Position numbers and translations under genes: made by a program. From positions 682,001 to 746,000 of the forward strand of contig CP036434.1 of the NCBI GenBank assembly GCA_007751475.1: a DNA stretch of 64,000 nt, written 5' to 3'. The DNA is from Saltatorellus ferox. GTDB taxonomy: Bacteria; Planctomycetota; UBA1135; GCA-002686595. Below the pieces are notes generated by a model that saw only the letters and a list, made by a program, of their open reading frames with translations, was not told the DNA's origin and made no database searches. Position 1 is the first letter of the stretch. Each line of letters opens with the position of its first letter. This document shows positions 44,262 through 51,749 of this stretch, piece after piece.

Positions 44262-46328
44262 ATGGCATCGTCCTCACGCAAGGCCGGATCGAAGAAGTCT
44301 TCCGCCGGGGAAGGTTCGCGGCGCGTCAAGCTGCGTCCCCAGGACCCCTTCGACCTCATTCGTCTCCTGGCGCGCAGTCAGTCGGATCCCCGCAAGGCGC
44401 TCGCCGAACTCGTGCAGAACTCGCTCGACGCCGGGGCCCGCCGGATCGAGATCCAGTGGTTCAACGACCGCGGCCGACGCGCGCTTTCGATCTGGGACGA
44501 CGGCGCCGGCGTGTTCCCCGACCTCGATCGGTCCGAGGCGCTGCGCCGGATCGCGCAGACCATCGGGCACAGCCACAAGCGCGACCTCACGCCGTCGCAG
44601 CGGCGCGAGGAGCTGATCCTCGGCAAGTACGGCATCGGTCTGATCGGCTTCTGGAGCGTCGGCGAGGTGCTGGAGATGCGCAGCCGCGTCGGCGGCGAGG
44701 CCACCTACGTCCTGCGCATGCAGGAAGAGCGCGAGCAGGGCGAGGTCTTTGCGAGCCGCTCGCGCCGCCTCGACGAGACCGATACGTTCACGGAGGTAAC
44801 CATCCGACAGCTCCACGAGACGGTGCTCAACAAGATCAAGCCCGCGCGCCTTCAGGCGTTCCTGGCGACCGAGCTGCGCGGGCAGCTGCTCGACCGGCGG
44901 GCCACCGTGCGGATCCGCGATCGCATTTCGCGCGGTCGTGCGCGGAAGGAGTTCCTCGTTCAGCCGCAGCCCTATCTCGGTCGGCCTATCGAGGGGCTCT
45001 CGGAGCTGGAGGTGCCGGGCTACGAGAGCGCGCGCCTGGAGCTCTACCTCATCTCGCCGGAGGAGGACCGCCGCGGCACCGTGGTGCTGAGCTGCGGCGG
45101 AACGGTGGTGCTCGACGACATCGCCGAGATCGATGGAGTCGACGCGCTGCGGAAGCCGTGGACGAGCGGGCGCTTCGAGGGCGTGATCGACTTCCCGGAC
45201 CTGCACGTGGCGCCCGCGAGTCGGCGAGGGTTCAGCTACGACGAGCCGGTGGCGGCGTTCCTGGCGCAGCTCTCGAAGCTGGAGTCCGATCTCGCCCTGC
45301 GGGTGGAGTCGGAGTCGGAGCGGCGGGCGGCGCTGCGGAACCAGCAGGTGGCGAGGCAGATCCGCAAGGCGTTCGCGTCGGTGGCGGAGGCGCTGCCGGA
45401 CTACGACTTCTTCGATGTGCAGGCGTCGCTTCGGGGCGATGGCGCCGGCGCCGGGACGGCGAGCGGCGCGGGGCTGGCGTCGTGGCTCGACGGAGCGGCG
45501 GAATCAGCCGGGGAGGGCGATGATCCCGAGGGCGTGGGTGTGGGCTCGAACCCGCCGACACCGATCGACGAATCCCGCGAAGCGAGGCCCCCGTCGGTGG
45601 GGGAGTTGCCGTCGACCGAGGAGGGAGCGAGCGAAAGCGCGGGCGCAGCGCGCAAGTCAGCAGGCTCCACGGATCTCGGTGGGTCGAGCGCGGGCTCAGC
45701 CTCCGGGAAGTCGCCTGCCTCCTCGTCCGGCGAGGCGCCGGAGCCCCAGCATCTCTTTCCTCCCGGACCGCTCGCGAGCATCAAGCTGCGGCCCGCGCGC
45801 ATCAGGCTGACCGCTTCAGAGGAACGGCAGCTCTCGGTGACGGCGCTGGACGCGGACGGCCGAACGCCGGAGGGCGAGATCGAGTACCGCTGGAGAGTCG
45901 AAGGCGTGGGGCAACTCGACGCCCACGAGGGGAGCCAGGTGACGTTCAAGGCGCCCGACCGCCTGCCCGAGGAGACGCGCGGGTCGATCGTCGTCTCCGC
46001 GCGAACGGGCGAGGGCGCGGACGCCTTTGGCTGCGAGGCGCAGTGCTCGGTGACCGTCACGCCGCCGGACATCAGCGCGCGCATCCAGGGGATCCCCGAG
46101 CCGCATCCGGTGGCAGCGCCCGGCGAGTCGTGGCGCTCGCGCTTCGTCGGCGGACGGTGGGAGTTCAACGAATCCCACCGCGACTTCCTCGCGGTGTCGG
46201 ACGTCGAGGCCCAGCGCGTGCGCTACCTCATTCACCTCTTCGTGAAGGAGGTGGTGCTCAGGAACTTCGGCCGACCGGGGGACGCGGAGGTGCTGGAGCG
46301 GATGGTCGAGGTGCTGACGCGTCTATAG
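44262..46328 (+). CDS. GHKL (Hsp90/MORC-like) ATPase with Ig-like domain
   Basis: 688 aa. A basic N-terminus precedes a GHKL ATPase: ALAELVQNSLDAGAR (E49, N53, D56 of the N box), IWDDGAGVFPDLD (G1) and GKYGIGLIGFWSVGE (G2). A transducer-like region runs to about 370 with a short coiled coil. Then come a Ser/Gly/Ala-rich disordered linker (about 395-500), an Ig-like beta domain (about 505-600; RIRLTASEERQLSVTALDADG) and a helical C-terminal domain (FNESHRDFL...VRYLIHLFVKEVVLRNFG). The layout recalls stand-alone MutL/MORC-type ATPases sometimes linked to restriction or defence, but no nuclease partner is adjacent. Cytoplasmic; role unknown. Confidence 0.8.
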   Translation: MASSSRKAGSKKSSAGEGSRRVKLRPQDPFDLIRLLARSQSDPRKALAELVQNSLDAGARRIEIQWFNDRGRRALSIWDDGAGVFPDLDRSEALRRIAQTIGHSHKRDLTPSQRREELILGKYGIGLIGFWSVGEVLEMRSRVGGEATYVLRMQEEREQGEVFASRSRRLDETDTFTEVTIRQLHETVLNKIKPARLQAFLATELRGQLLDRRATVRIRDRISRGRARKEFLVQPQPYLGRPIEGLSELEVPGYESARLELYLISPEEDRRGTVVLSCGGTVVLDDIAEIDGVDALRKPWTSGRFEGVIDFPDLHVAPASRRGFSYDEPVAAFLAQLSKLESDLALRVESESERRAALRNQQVARQIRKAFASVAEALPDYDFFDVQASLRGDGAGAGTASGAGLASWLDGAAESAGEGDDPEGVGVGSNPPTPIDESREARPPSVGELPSTEEGASESAGAARKSAGSTDLGGSSAGSASGKSPASSSGEAPEPQHLFPPGPLASIKLRPARIRLTASEERQLSVTALDADGRTPEGEIEYRWRVEGVGQLDAHEGSQVTFKAPDRLPEETRGSIVVSARTGEGADAFGCEAQCSVTVTPPDISARIQGIPEPHPVAAPGESWRSRFVGGRWEFNESHRDFLAVSDVEAQRVRYLIHLFVKEVVLRNFGRPGDAEVLERMVEVLTRL

Positions 46329-46333
46329 ACCGC

Positions 46334-46690
46334 TCACTGCATCAACCACCACCCCAGCGCCGCGACATTCAGCGCGGCGAGGAGCGGGTGCAGGATCTGG
46401 AAGACGCGTTTACGCGTCTTGTGGCGCAGCGTTCGCATCGCGAGCACCGCCGCGGGACCTCCGCCGACCATCGAGAGGAGGTGCAGCGTCCACTCCGGCA
46501 CCCGGAATCCGCTGCGCTTCGCCTGACGCTTGTCGATCCACCAGGTCGGGTAGGTGCCGAGGTTGATCCCGAGGACCCAGCCGACGCCCGGATCGACGTC
46601 GCCGAAGGACTGGGCCACGGCCACGCCGGCCGCTCCGAGCGCGAGCGCTGGCACGAGCGTGAAACGAATCGGGTTGGCTCTCATTCCCAT
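46334..46690 (-). CDS. DUF1294 membrane protein
   Basis: 118 aa, starting at the ATG 46688-46690. Helices near 10-28, 36-50, 68-84 and 98-116 flank the family core DKRQAKRSGFRVPEWTLHLLSMVGGGPAAVLAMRTLRHKTRK, which matches the DUF1294 pattern (DK-x-A-x-x-x-x-x-R-I-x-E-x-x-L). The usual cold-shock domain of some members is absent. Converges on the GHKL ATPase gene and is divergent from the transporter leader. Confidence 0.85.
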   Translation of the reverse strand: MGMRANPIRFTLVPALALGAAGVAVAQSFGDVDPGVGWVLGINLGTYPTWWIDKRQAKRSGFRVPEWTLHLLSMVGGGPAAVLAMRTLRHKTRKRVFQILHPLLAALNVAALGWWLMQ

Positions 46691-46734
46691 GGCGGGGAGC
46701 ATAGCCCCCGAAACCTGGAGCGTTGCCCCCCAAT

Positions 46735-46849
46735 TCCTGGAGTCGCCGGGCAGCCTCGCCCAACGAAGTGCATCGAGTTCCACGGATGGAGCGAATCCAC
46801 GGGAGAATCGCATCCGGGCCAGGGCATGTCGCCCTGGCCCCTTTTTCCC
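46735..46849 (+). promoter_or_regulatory. Structured leader with intrinsic terminator ahead of the formate/nitrite transporter
   Basis: A hairpin CGGATG/CATCCG (46783-46788 with 46810-46815) abuts a 10-bp perfect stem GGGCCAGGGC/GCCCTGGCCC (46816-46825, 46831-46840; loop ATGTC) followed by CTTTTT. The terminator ends only about 25 nt before the likely start codon, and no gene upstream on this strand needs it (the nearest ends at 46328). This arrangement fits a transcription attenuator or riboswitch expression platform. I do not recognise the aptamer. Confidence 0.55.
46816..46846 (+). terminator. Rho-independent terminator in transporter leader
   Basis: 10-bp G+C-rich perfect stem, 5-nt loop, then C plus five T residues. 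It is the clearest intrinsic terminator I see in the window and points in the direction of the transporter gene. Confidence 0.8.
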
Positions 46850-46870
46850 ATGGCTCGTGGAGTCCCTTCC

Positions 46871-47800
46871 TTGACCGACACAACCAGTGCCAGCGACGAG
46901 CTGGGCCCCGCCCCAGGGAACGAGAAGACCGAGCGCCAGATCGAACGCGGGCGCGAGGACAGCCGTTTCATTCCGGTGGTGCTCAAGCGATCGGATCAGT
47001 CGGTTCGGCATCCCGACGACGTCCTCAGGAACGCGATCCAGGAGGGCACGGAGCAGGCGGGCAGGCCGCTCGCCTCGCTCTTCCTGTCTGCCATTTCTGC
47101 GGGGGCCATCCTGGGCTTCGCGGCGATGGCCGTCGGCGTGATGGCCACTCTGTTCGGAGCCGAAGGTCCGGTGCCGCAGCGTATTTTGCTCGCGATCGTC
47201 TATCCCCTCGGGTTCGTCCTCTGCTTGATCAGTGGAACGCAGCTCTTCACGGAGCACACCGCGCTGGCCGTCTACCCGGTGCTGGACAGGCGGCGTTCGG
47301 TGACGTCCTTGTTCCGGGTCTGGGGGACGGTGCTGGTCGGGAACCTCGTGGGCTGTGCCCTGGGTGCGGGGCTGATCGCGATGGCGGACGGGGTGATCGG
47401 AGCGGCGGAAGGCTACGCGAGCGTGGCCGAGCACATGATGCACTACACCGCGACCGAGACGTTGATGAGTGCCGTGCTGGCGGGCTGGCTCATGGCGCTC
47501 GGCGGCTGGCTCATCCTCGCGACCTTGCCTGACTTCAGTCAGATCGCCGTTATCTACGTCACGACCTTCCTGATCGGACTCGGTGGGCTGCACCACTCGA
47601 TCGCCGGAACGTCGGAGATCCTCGTGGCGGCCTTCACGGGGGCGCCCGTGACGGCGGGCGGAGCGATCACGACGATCGCGACTGCGGTCCTCGGCAACCT
47701 GATCGGGGGTTCACTCTTCGTAGGCGTCCTGAACTACGGCCATATCCGGGAGACGCAGCTCGTCCGAGAGGACGACGGGGATTCGAGCCGGGACGGGTGA
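46871..47800 (+). CDS. Formate/nitrite transporter (FNT) family channel
   Basis: 309 aa from the TTG at 46871, which has GGAG 9-12 nt upstream. An ATG at 46850 is in frame but lies against the terminator T-tract. A soluble charged N-terminus of about 60 residues is unusual for FNT, followed by six TM helices (about 75-290). Family features: SAISAGAILGFAAMAVG, ISGTQLFTEHTAL, TVLVGNLVGCALGA, LIGLGGLHHSIAGTSE and TAVLGNLIGGSLFVGVLNYG. Members are pentameric channels for formate, nitrite, hydrosulfide or lactate. The tail overlaps the convergent hydroxylase gene by 90 bp. Confidence 0.87.
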   Translation: MTDTTSASDELGPAPGNEKTERQIERGREDSRFIPVVLKRSDQSVRHPDDVLRNAIQEGTEQAGRPLASLFLSAISAGAILGFAAMAVGVMATLFGAEGPVPQRILLAIVYPLGFVLCLISGTQLFTEHTALAVYPVLDRRRSVTSLFRVWGTVLVGNLVGCALGAGLIAMADGVIGAAEGYASVAEHMMHYTATETLMSAVLAGWLMALGGWLILATLPDFSQIAVIYVTTFLIGLGGLHHSIAGTSEILVAAFTGAPVTAGGAITTIATAVLGNLIGGSLFVGVLNYGHIRETQLVREDDGDSSRDG

Positions 47801-48577
47801 ACGCTCGGGCGTCTGCATGCGGAAGCCCAGGATCGGCTCCACCAGCTGGGCCAGGTAGCCGTGACGGATCCTCGCATGCACGCCATAGCGCCCGGGCATG
47901 TGTCCGGGGTCGTGGTAGGTGCCGAAGACGAGGTCCATCAAGGGGCTCAGGTTCGCGAAATTGATGCGGCTGTGCAGGCCGACGTCGTGGTGCCAGTGAT
48001 GAAGCCGCGGCGAGCCGAGCAAGTACCGCAGGGGGCCCGGGTCGAGGCTCGTGTTCGAGTGGATGTAGACCGCCCAGAGCCCGCGGAACAGCGCGAAGCC
48101 GGCGATCAGCTCCAGCGGGAAGCCGAGGAGGATCGCCGGCAGGTTCTCGACGGTGCGCGTGAAGAGGTTGTCGAAGGGATGCTCGCGGTAGGCGGCCAGG
48201 AAGTCGAGCCGTTCCGCCGTGTGGTGGACTCTGTGGAAGCGCCAGAGGAACGGGCTGCTGTGGCTCCAGCGATGCGCCCAGTAGATGCAGACATCGCAGA
48301 GGACGACCACGGTCAGGATCTGAAGCCAGAGCGGCCATGCGCCCACCGACTGGCGGACGCCCGCGAGCGGTAGCTCGTTGGTCCACCGTCCCACCGCGAC
48401 GAGCGCGAGGACGACGGGGGCCGTCCAGAGGAAGTGCTGACCGAGGAAGAAGAGCAGATCCGTGCCCCATTCCTTGCGCCGGATCGCCTGCTCGTGGGCC
48501 GGAAAGAGCCGCTCGAGCGGAAGGTAGATCAGCGCCAGCAGAGCGAGCGCCAGGGCGCCGCTGAGAACGGAGTCCAT
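47711..48577 (-). CDS. Sterol desaturase / fatty acid hydroxylase superfamily membrane di-iron protein
   Basis: 288 aa from the ATG at 48575-48577. Three or four TM helices and the histidine clusters for the di-iron centre: HRWSH, HRVHH and LHHWHHD, with an additional HSNT. Members hydroxylate or desaturate lipid tails or sterol-like substrates. The C-terminal 30 residues overlap the convergent FNT gene. The start is 5 bp after the stop of the small membrane protein at 48582-48995, so the two form an operon. Confidence 0.88.
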   Translation of the reverse strand: MDSVLSGALALALLALIYLPLERLFPAHEQAIRRKEWGTDLLFFLGQHFLWTAPVVLALVAVGRWTNELPLAGVRQSVGAWPLWLQILTVVVLCDVCIYWAHRWSHSSPFLWRFHRVHHTAERLDFLAAYREHPFDNLFTRTVENLPAILLGFPLELIAGFALFRGLWAVYIHSNTSLDPGPLRYLLGSPRLHHWHHDVGLHSRINFANLSPLMDLVFGTYHDPGHMPGRYGVHARIRHGYLAQLVEPILGFRMQTPERSPVPARIPVVLSDELRLPDMAVVQDAYEE

Positions 48578-48581
48578 CACG

Positions 48582-48995
48582 TCACGAGCCCTCACGGATC
48601 GTGTCCGAGGTCGTGGCTTGCTCGGCTGCCCCGGGCAGCGTGGCCGTGACCGGCTGCTCTTCGATCGGAAAGACGATGGGGACGGACTTCGAGGAGGGGA
48701 GGAAGACGGGCCTCTGGACGACTTCTGGTTCAGCGAGGTCCACGGTCTGGAGCAGCTTCGACGAGTAGAGGAAGTGGTTGGAGGGAGCCTCCTGGGACGC
48801 CGGTGCTGGATCTTCTGCGGTCCGGAGCAAGCTTTCCTGAGTCGGGCCGTTCTCAGGCGTCTCCGAGGCCCGAGTGGCGCTCCTCTGCGCATTCATCACC
48901 AGGAAACCGGCGACGCCGATGGAGGTGACGAGGGCGGCGACTCGAAGAAGGGTCAGGCGACGCGACGGACCTGCTGGGCCACTGGAGGGAATCAT
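48582..48995 (-). CDS. Small single-pass membrane protein, divergent from ECF sigma gene
   Basis: 137 aa from the ATG at 48993-48995; upstream codons in frame cross the sigma gene's start region. One TM helix (about 16-34; VAALVTSIGVAGFLVM) followed by a Pro/Ser/Thr-rich exported tail with no recognised domain. It sits 88 bp from the divergent ECF sigma start, so it may be a target of that sigma factor. Function unknown. Confidence 0.6.
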   Translation of the reverse strand: MIPSSGPAGPSRRLTLLRVAALVTSIGVAGFLVMNAQRSATRASETPENGPTQESLLRTAEDPAPASQEAPSNHFLYSSKLLQTVDLAEPEVVQRPVFLPSSKSVPIVFPIEEQPVTATLPGAAEQATTSDTIREGS

Positions 48996-49083
48996 GGCTT
49001 CGGAAGAAAGGACAAAGGACCCGTGGGGAAAGACCGGGTCGGGTGTCCTGATGGTAGCGCGTTCCCTTCGCGCCGACCTCCCC

Positions 49084-49653
49084 ATGGATGAACCCACCTG
49101 GATCGAACTGTATCGTCGCGAGATGCCCTTGCTGTACGGCATGGTCTCCCGCCGCGTTGGCGGCGAGCGCATGCTGGCCGAGGATGTCACCCAGGAGGTC
49201 TGGCTGCGGGCTCTGCGGTCCTGGGAGGCAAGCATGCCGCCCGACGCCCCGGGGGCGTGGCTTCGCACCGTGGCGCTGAACGTCCTGCGCAACTACTTCC
49301 GTAGGAGATCCATCGAGTCGGCGACGCTGACCGAGCTTGGCCTCGGGGCGGACGACGTTCTGGTGGAGGAGCACGCCGTGGCCCGGGTGGGGGGGACCGG
49401 GATGGCGGGGGCCGAGAGGGCGCACCGCATCCAGGCAGGGCTCGCTCGTCTGCCGCCCGAACAGGCCCTGCTCCTCGAAGAGCGCTACTTCGACGGCCTC
49501 TCCGTGCGGGTCCTGGCCACGGCCCGGAAGACGACCGAGCGCGGCATCGAGGGGCGGCTTCACCGTGCACGCGGAGCCCTGGCCCGCGCACTCGGGGGCG
49601 AGCCCGACACGACTTCCATCCCCAACCCCACTTCTCCTTCCCACCATGAATGA
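49084..49653 (+). CDS. ECF-type RNA polymerase sigma factor (stand-alone)
   Basis: 189 aa from the ATG at 49084 (MDEPTWIELYRREMPLLYG), the canonical ECF start; the open frame upstream is not protein-like. Region 2: LAEDVTQEVWLRALRSWE and GAWLRTVALNVLRNYFRRR. Region 4: LPPEQALLLEERYFDGLSVRVLATARKTTERGIEGRLHRARGAL. The stop overlaps the start of the next gene by 8 bp. Regulation is probably by that membrane partner, although it has no zinc-finger anti-sigma motif. Confidence 0.9.
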   Translation: MDEPTWIELYRREMPLLYGMVSRRVGGERMLAEDVTQEVWLRALRSWEASMPPDAPGAWLRTVALNVLRNYFRRRSIESATLTELGLGADDVLVEEHAVARVGGTGMAGAERAHRIQAGLARLPPEQALLLEERYFDGLSVRVLATARKTTERGIEGRLHRARGALARALGGEPDTTSIPNPTSPSHHE

Positions 49654-50659
49654 CATGCACGCCCCTTCCGCTGAGTTCACACGCTTCCTCGAATGGCAAA
49701 CCGTGACGACCTTGCGTCGCTCCGAGCGTTTTCGCCTCGATGATGACGACGAGATTGCGGACCCGAATGCGGACCCGACTGCGTTCGCCCTGGTCGCGGT
49801 CGATTCCCCGGGGATCGCGGCGGGAAACGAAGGGAGCGGAGCCTGGCCTCGCTTTGCGCGCATCATTCGTATCGCAGCGATCGTCCTCTTCTCGATGACG
49901 GCCGGTGCCGCCGGCGTGGTGGCAGCCGAGCGGGCGCGCGACTCCAAGGTGGTGGAGCGACTCCTGGCGGCGCAGACCATCAAGATCACCCTGGAGGAGC
50001 AGCGATTGGCTGCGGCCAAGGAGGCGTTGGCGAAGACCCGTCGCCGCGTGGAGGCCGGGTACGCTCCGCGCTGGAGCGTGCTGCCCCTGCGCGAGAATCA
50101 GGCGATAGCCGAAGAGCAGCTCGCCCTCCTGCGCATGGACGCCGAGGAGATTCGCGTCGCGGGGCGTGAGCCGCTCAGGTCGCTCGCGAGTCCGGTGGTG
50201 GCCGGTCGAGACTTCGTCGAGGAGCGACTGCTTATTTCCCTTGAGGCGCGGCGGACGCTCTTGGGCATCGCCGAGGAGCGCTTCCAGCTCGAGAAGCGGC
50301 TCGTGGGGAATGGCCTGGCACCCTTCTCGTCCGCGGCGAAGGAGAAGGTCCTGCTCGATCTCGCGGGCCTCGAGATCGACCGTCTCGAAGGCCAGCGAAA
50401 GCTGCGCAAGGCCTTCGTCGAGGGTGAGTACGAGAGCGACGACGTCGTCCGGCTGGGTCGACTCCAGGAGGTCGAGCTTCGCGGTCGCGAGCTCGAGGTC
50501 CGGCGCGCCCACGCCGCCGCGCAGCTCGAAACCGCGGAGAAGCTCATCGCTGGCGGGCTCGCCCCGGATGACACGGAAGCGATTCGAGCCGAACTCGCGC
50601 GGATCGATGCCGAGGTCGAGCTCAACGGGCTGGAGCGCTCGCTCTACGAGGGACGATAG
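49646..50659 (+). CDS. Membrane protein with long periplasmic coiled coil, partner of ECF sigma factor
   Basis: 337 aa from the ATG at 49646, overlapping the sigma stop. Cytoplasmic N-terminus of 70 residues (FTRFLEWQTVTTLRRSERFRLDDDDE, the likely sigma contact), TM helix about 72-93, then about 240 residues of charged coiled coil. Repeats such as KTRRRVEAGYAPRWSVLPLREN and EKRLVGNGLAPFSSA and ETAEKLIAGGLAPDD resemble the R-x-E-x-G turns of TolC-type helical barrels. Position and topology suggest an anti-sigma or sensor; no HxxxCxxC ZAS motif is seen. Confidence 0.7.
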   Translation: MNDMHAPSAEFTRFLEWQTVTTLRRSERFRLDDDDEIADPNADPTAFALVAVDSPGIAAGNEGSGAWPRFARIIRIAAIVLFSMTAGAAGVVAAERARDSKVVERLLAAQTIKITLEEQRLAAAKEALAKTRRRVEAGYAPRWSVLPLRENQAIAEEQLALLRMDAEEIRVAGREPLRSLASPVVAGRDFVEERLLISLEARRTLLGIAEERFQLEKRLVGNGLAPFSSAAKEKVLLDLAGLEIDRLEGQRKLRKAFVEGEYESDDVVRLGRLQEVELRGRELEVRRAHAAAQLETAEKLIAGGLAPDDTEAIRAELARIDAEVELNGLERSLYEGR

Positions 50660-50762
50660 AGCAGCGCGCGGGGTGGCCACCGATTCAAGGGCGGCGCAAG
50701 CTCGCGATCCACCGTCTGAGGTATCTTGCTGGGTACGTCGCCGCCGTTGCCCGTGCCACTTC

Positions 50763-51680
50763 ATGACCTCGCCCCCGCCCCTTCGGAACCGCGTCGTTCG
50801 TGACCTGTGGTGGGCGGTGACGGCTCCCGGCCTCGTCGACGAGGACTCTCTTGTCTCCGTGCCGCGATTCGATCCGGCCGGTCTGCTCCCGTCCTTCGTG
50901 GCTCTCGACGCCGATCCAGGACCGCTCCGGAGGGCCGTCGCGGGTAGCTGGGGGCGGGAGAGGATCCGACTCGGCGCCTACTTCGAGGACCTCCTTCGTT
51001 TCTTCGTCGTGCATATCGCGGGGCACGGTGAGGCGGTGAGCGGCGTGGTGATCCGCGAGGGGACGAGAACGGTGGGCGAGCTCGACCTCTTGTTCCGCGA
51101 TGGAGCGACCTGCCACCACTGGGAACTCGCGGTGAAGTTCTACTTGCACGTGCCGAACCTTGCTCCGGATCCGGGCGACTGCTTCGTGGGCCCGCAAACC
51201 CGGGATCGCCTCCACAAGAAGCTGGCCAGGGTCCGGCGTCACCAGCTCCCGCTGGCGAAGGACCCTGCCGCCGCGAACGCGCTCGCTGCGTGGCAGCCGC
51301 TCCGAAGCGCCGCGCTTCTCCGTGGCCGTCTGTTCTACCCCGCGACCTCTCCATGGCGCTCGGTCGTCGAGGCCCCATGGATGGCACCCGATCACCTGCG
51401 GGGGTGGTGGCTCCCCTTCGATCGCTGTGAAGAGCTGCTGCCCCATGCTCACTCGTACGCCCTGCTGACCCGGCGTGAATGGTTGGCGCCCATCGATGCG
51501 ACGAACGACCCGGTGAAGTCCTGGAGTCGAGAACGCCTCTGCGCCTGGGCCCAGGAGGCGGCCGCAAGCTGGCCAGAGGGAGTCGATCGATCGCACGTCG
51601 TCGCCGGACTCGACGCGGACGGAATTGAGCTACACCGCGGTTTCCTCGTGTCGGTAGGCTGGCCGGGGGACCTTGCCTAG
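50763..51680 (+). CDS. DUF1853 family protein
   Basis: 305 aa from the ATG at 50763; the frame is open far upstream but overlaps the preceding gene. Family blocks: VRDLWWAVTAPGLV, RLGAYFEDLLRFFV, GTRTVGELDLLFRDG, HHWELAVKFYLHV (a PD-(D/E)XK nuclease-like core, E-L-D and E-x-x-V-K), VGPQTRDRLHKKLARVRRHQLPLA, GWWLPF. Cytoplasmic; function unknown in the literature I recall. Its last codons (51637-51667) are one copy of a 31-bp direct repeat. Confidence 0.85.
   Translation: MTSPPPLRNRVVRDLWWAVTAPGLVDEDSLVSVPRFDPAGLLPSFVALDADPGPLRRAVAGSWGRERIRLGAYFEDLLRFFVVHIAGHGEAVSGVVIREGTRTVGELDLLFRDGATCHHWELAVKFYLHVPNLAPDPGDCFVGPQTRDRLHKKLARVRRHQLPLAKDPAAANALAAWQPLRSAALLRGRLFYPATSPWRSVVEAPWMAPDHLRGWWLPFDRCEELLPHAHSYALLTRREWLAPIDATNDPVKSWSRERLCAWAQEAAASWPEGVDRSHVVAGLDADGIELHRGFLVSVGWPGDLA
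51637..51667 (+). repeat. 31-bp direct repeat, copy 1 (3' end of DUF1853 gene)
   Basis: Begins GCGGTTTCCTCGTG and ends GGCTGGCCGGG. It encodes residues near the C-terminus of the DUF1853 protein. A perfect second copy lies at 52963-52993, on the far side of the secreted-protein gene. Confidence 0.9.
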
Positions 51681-51749
51681 CCTTCTGCGACCCGGTCCTG
51701 GCGGAAACGCGTCACTCGATCAGTTTCCGACGGTACCGCAGGAGGCGGT

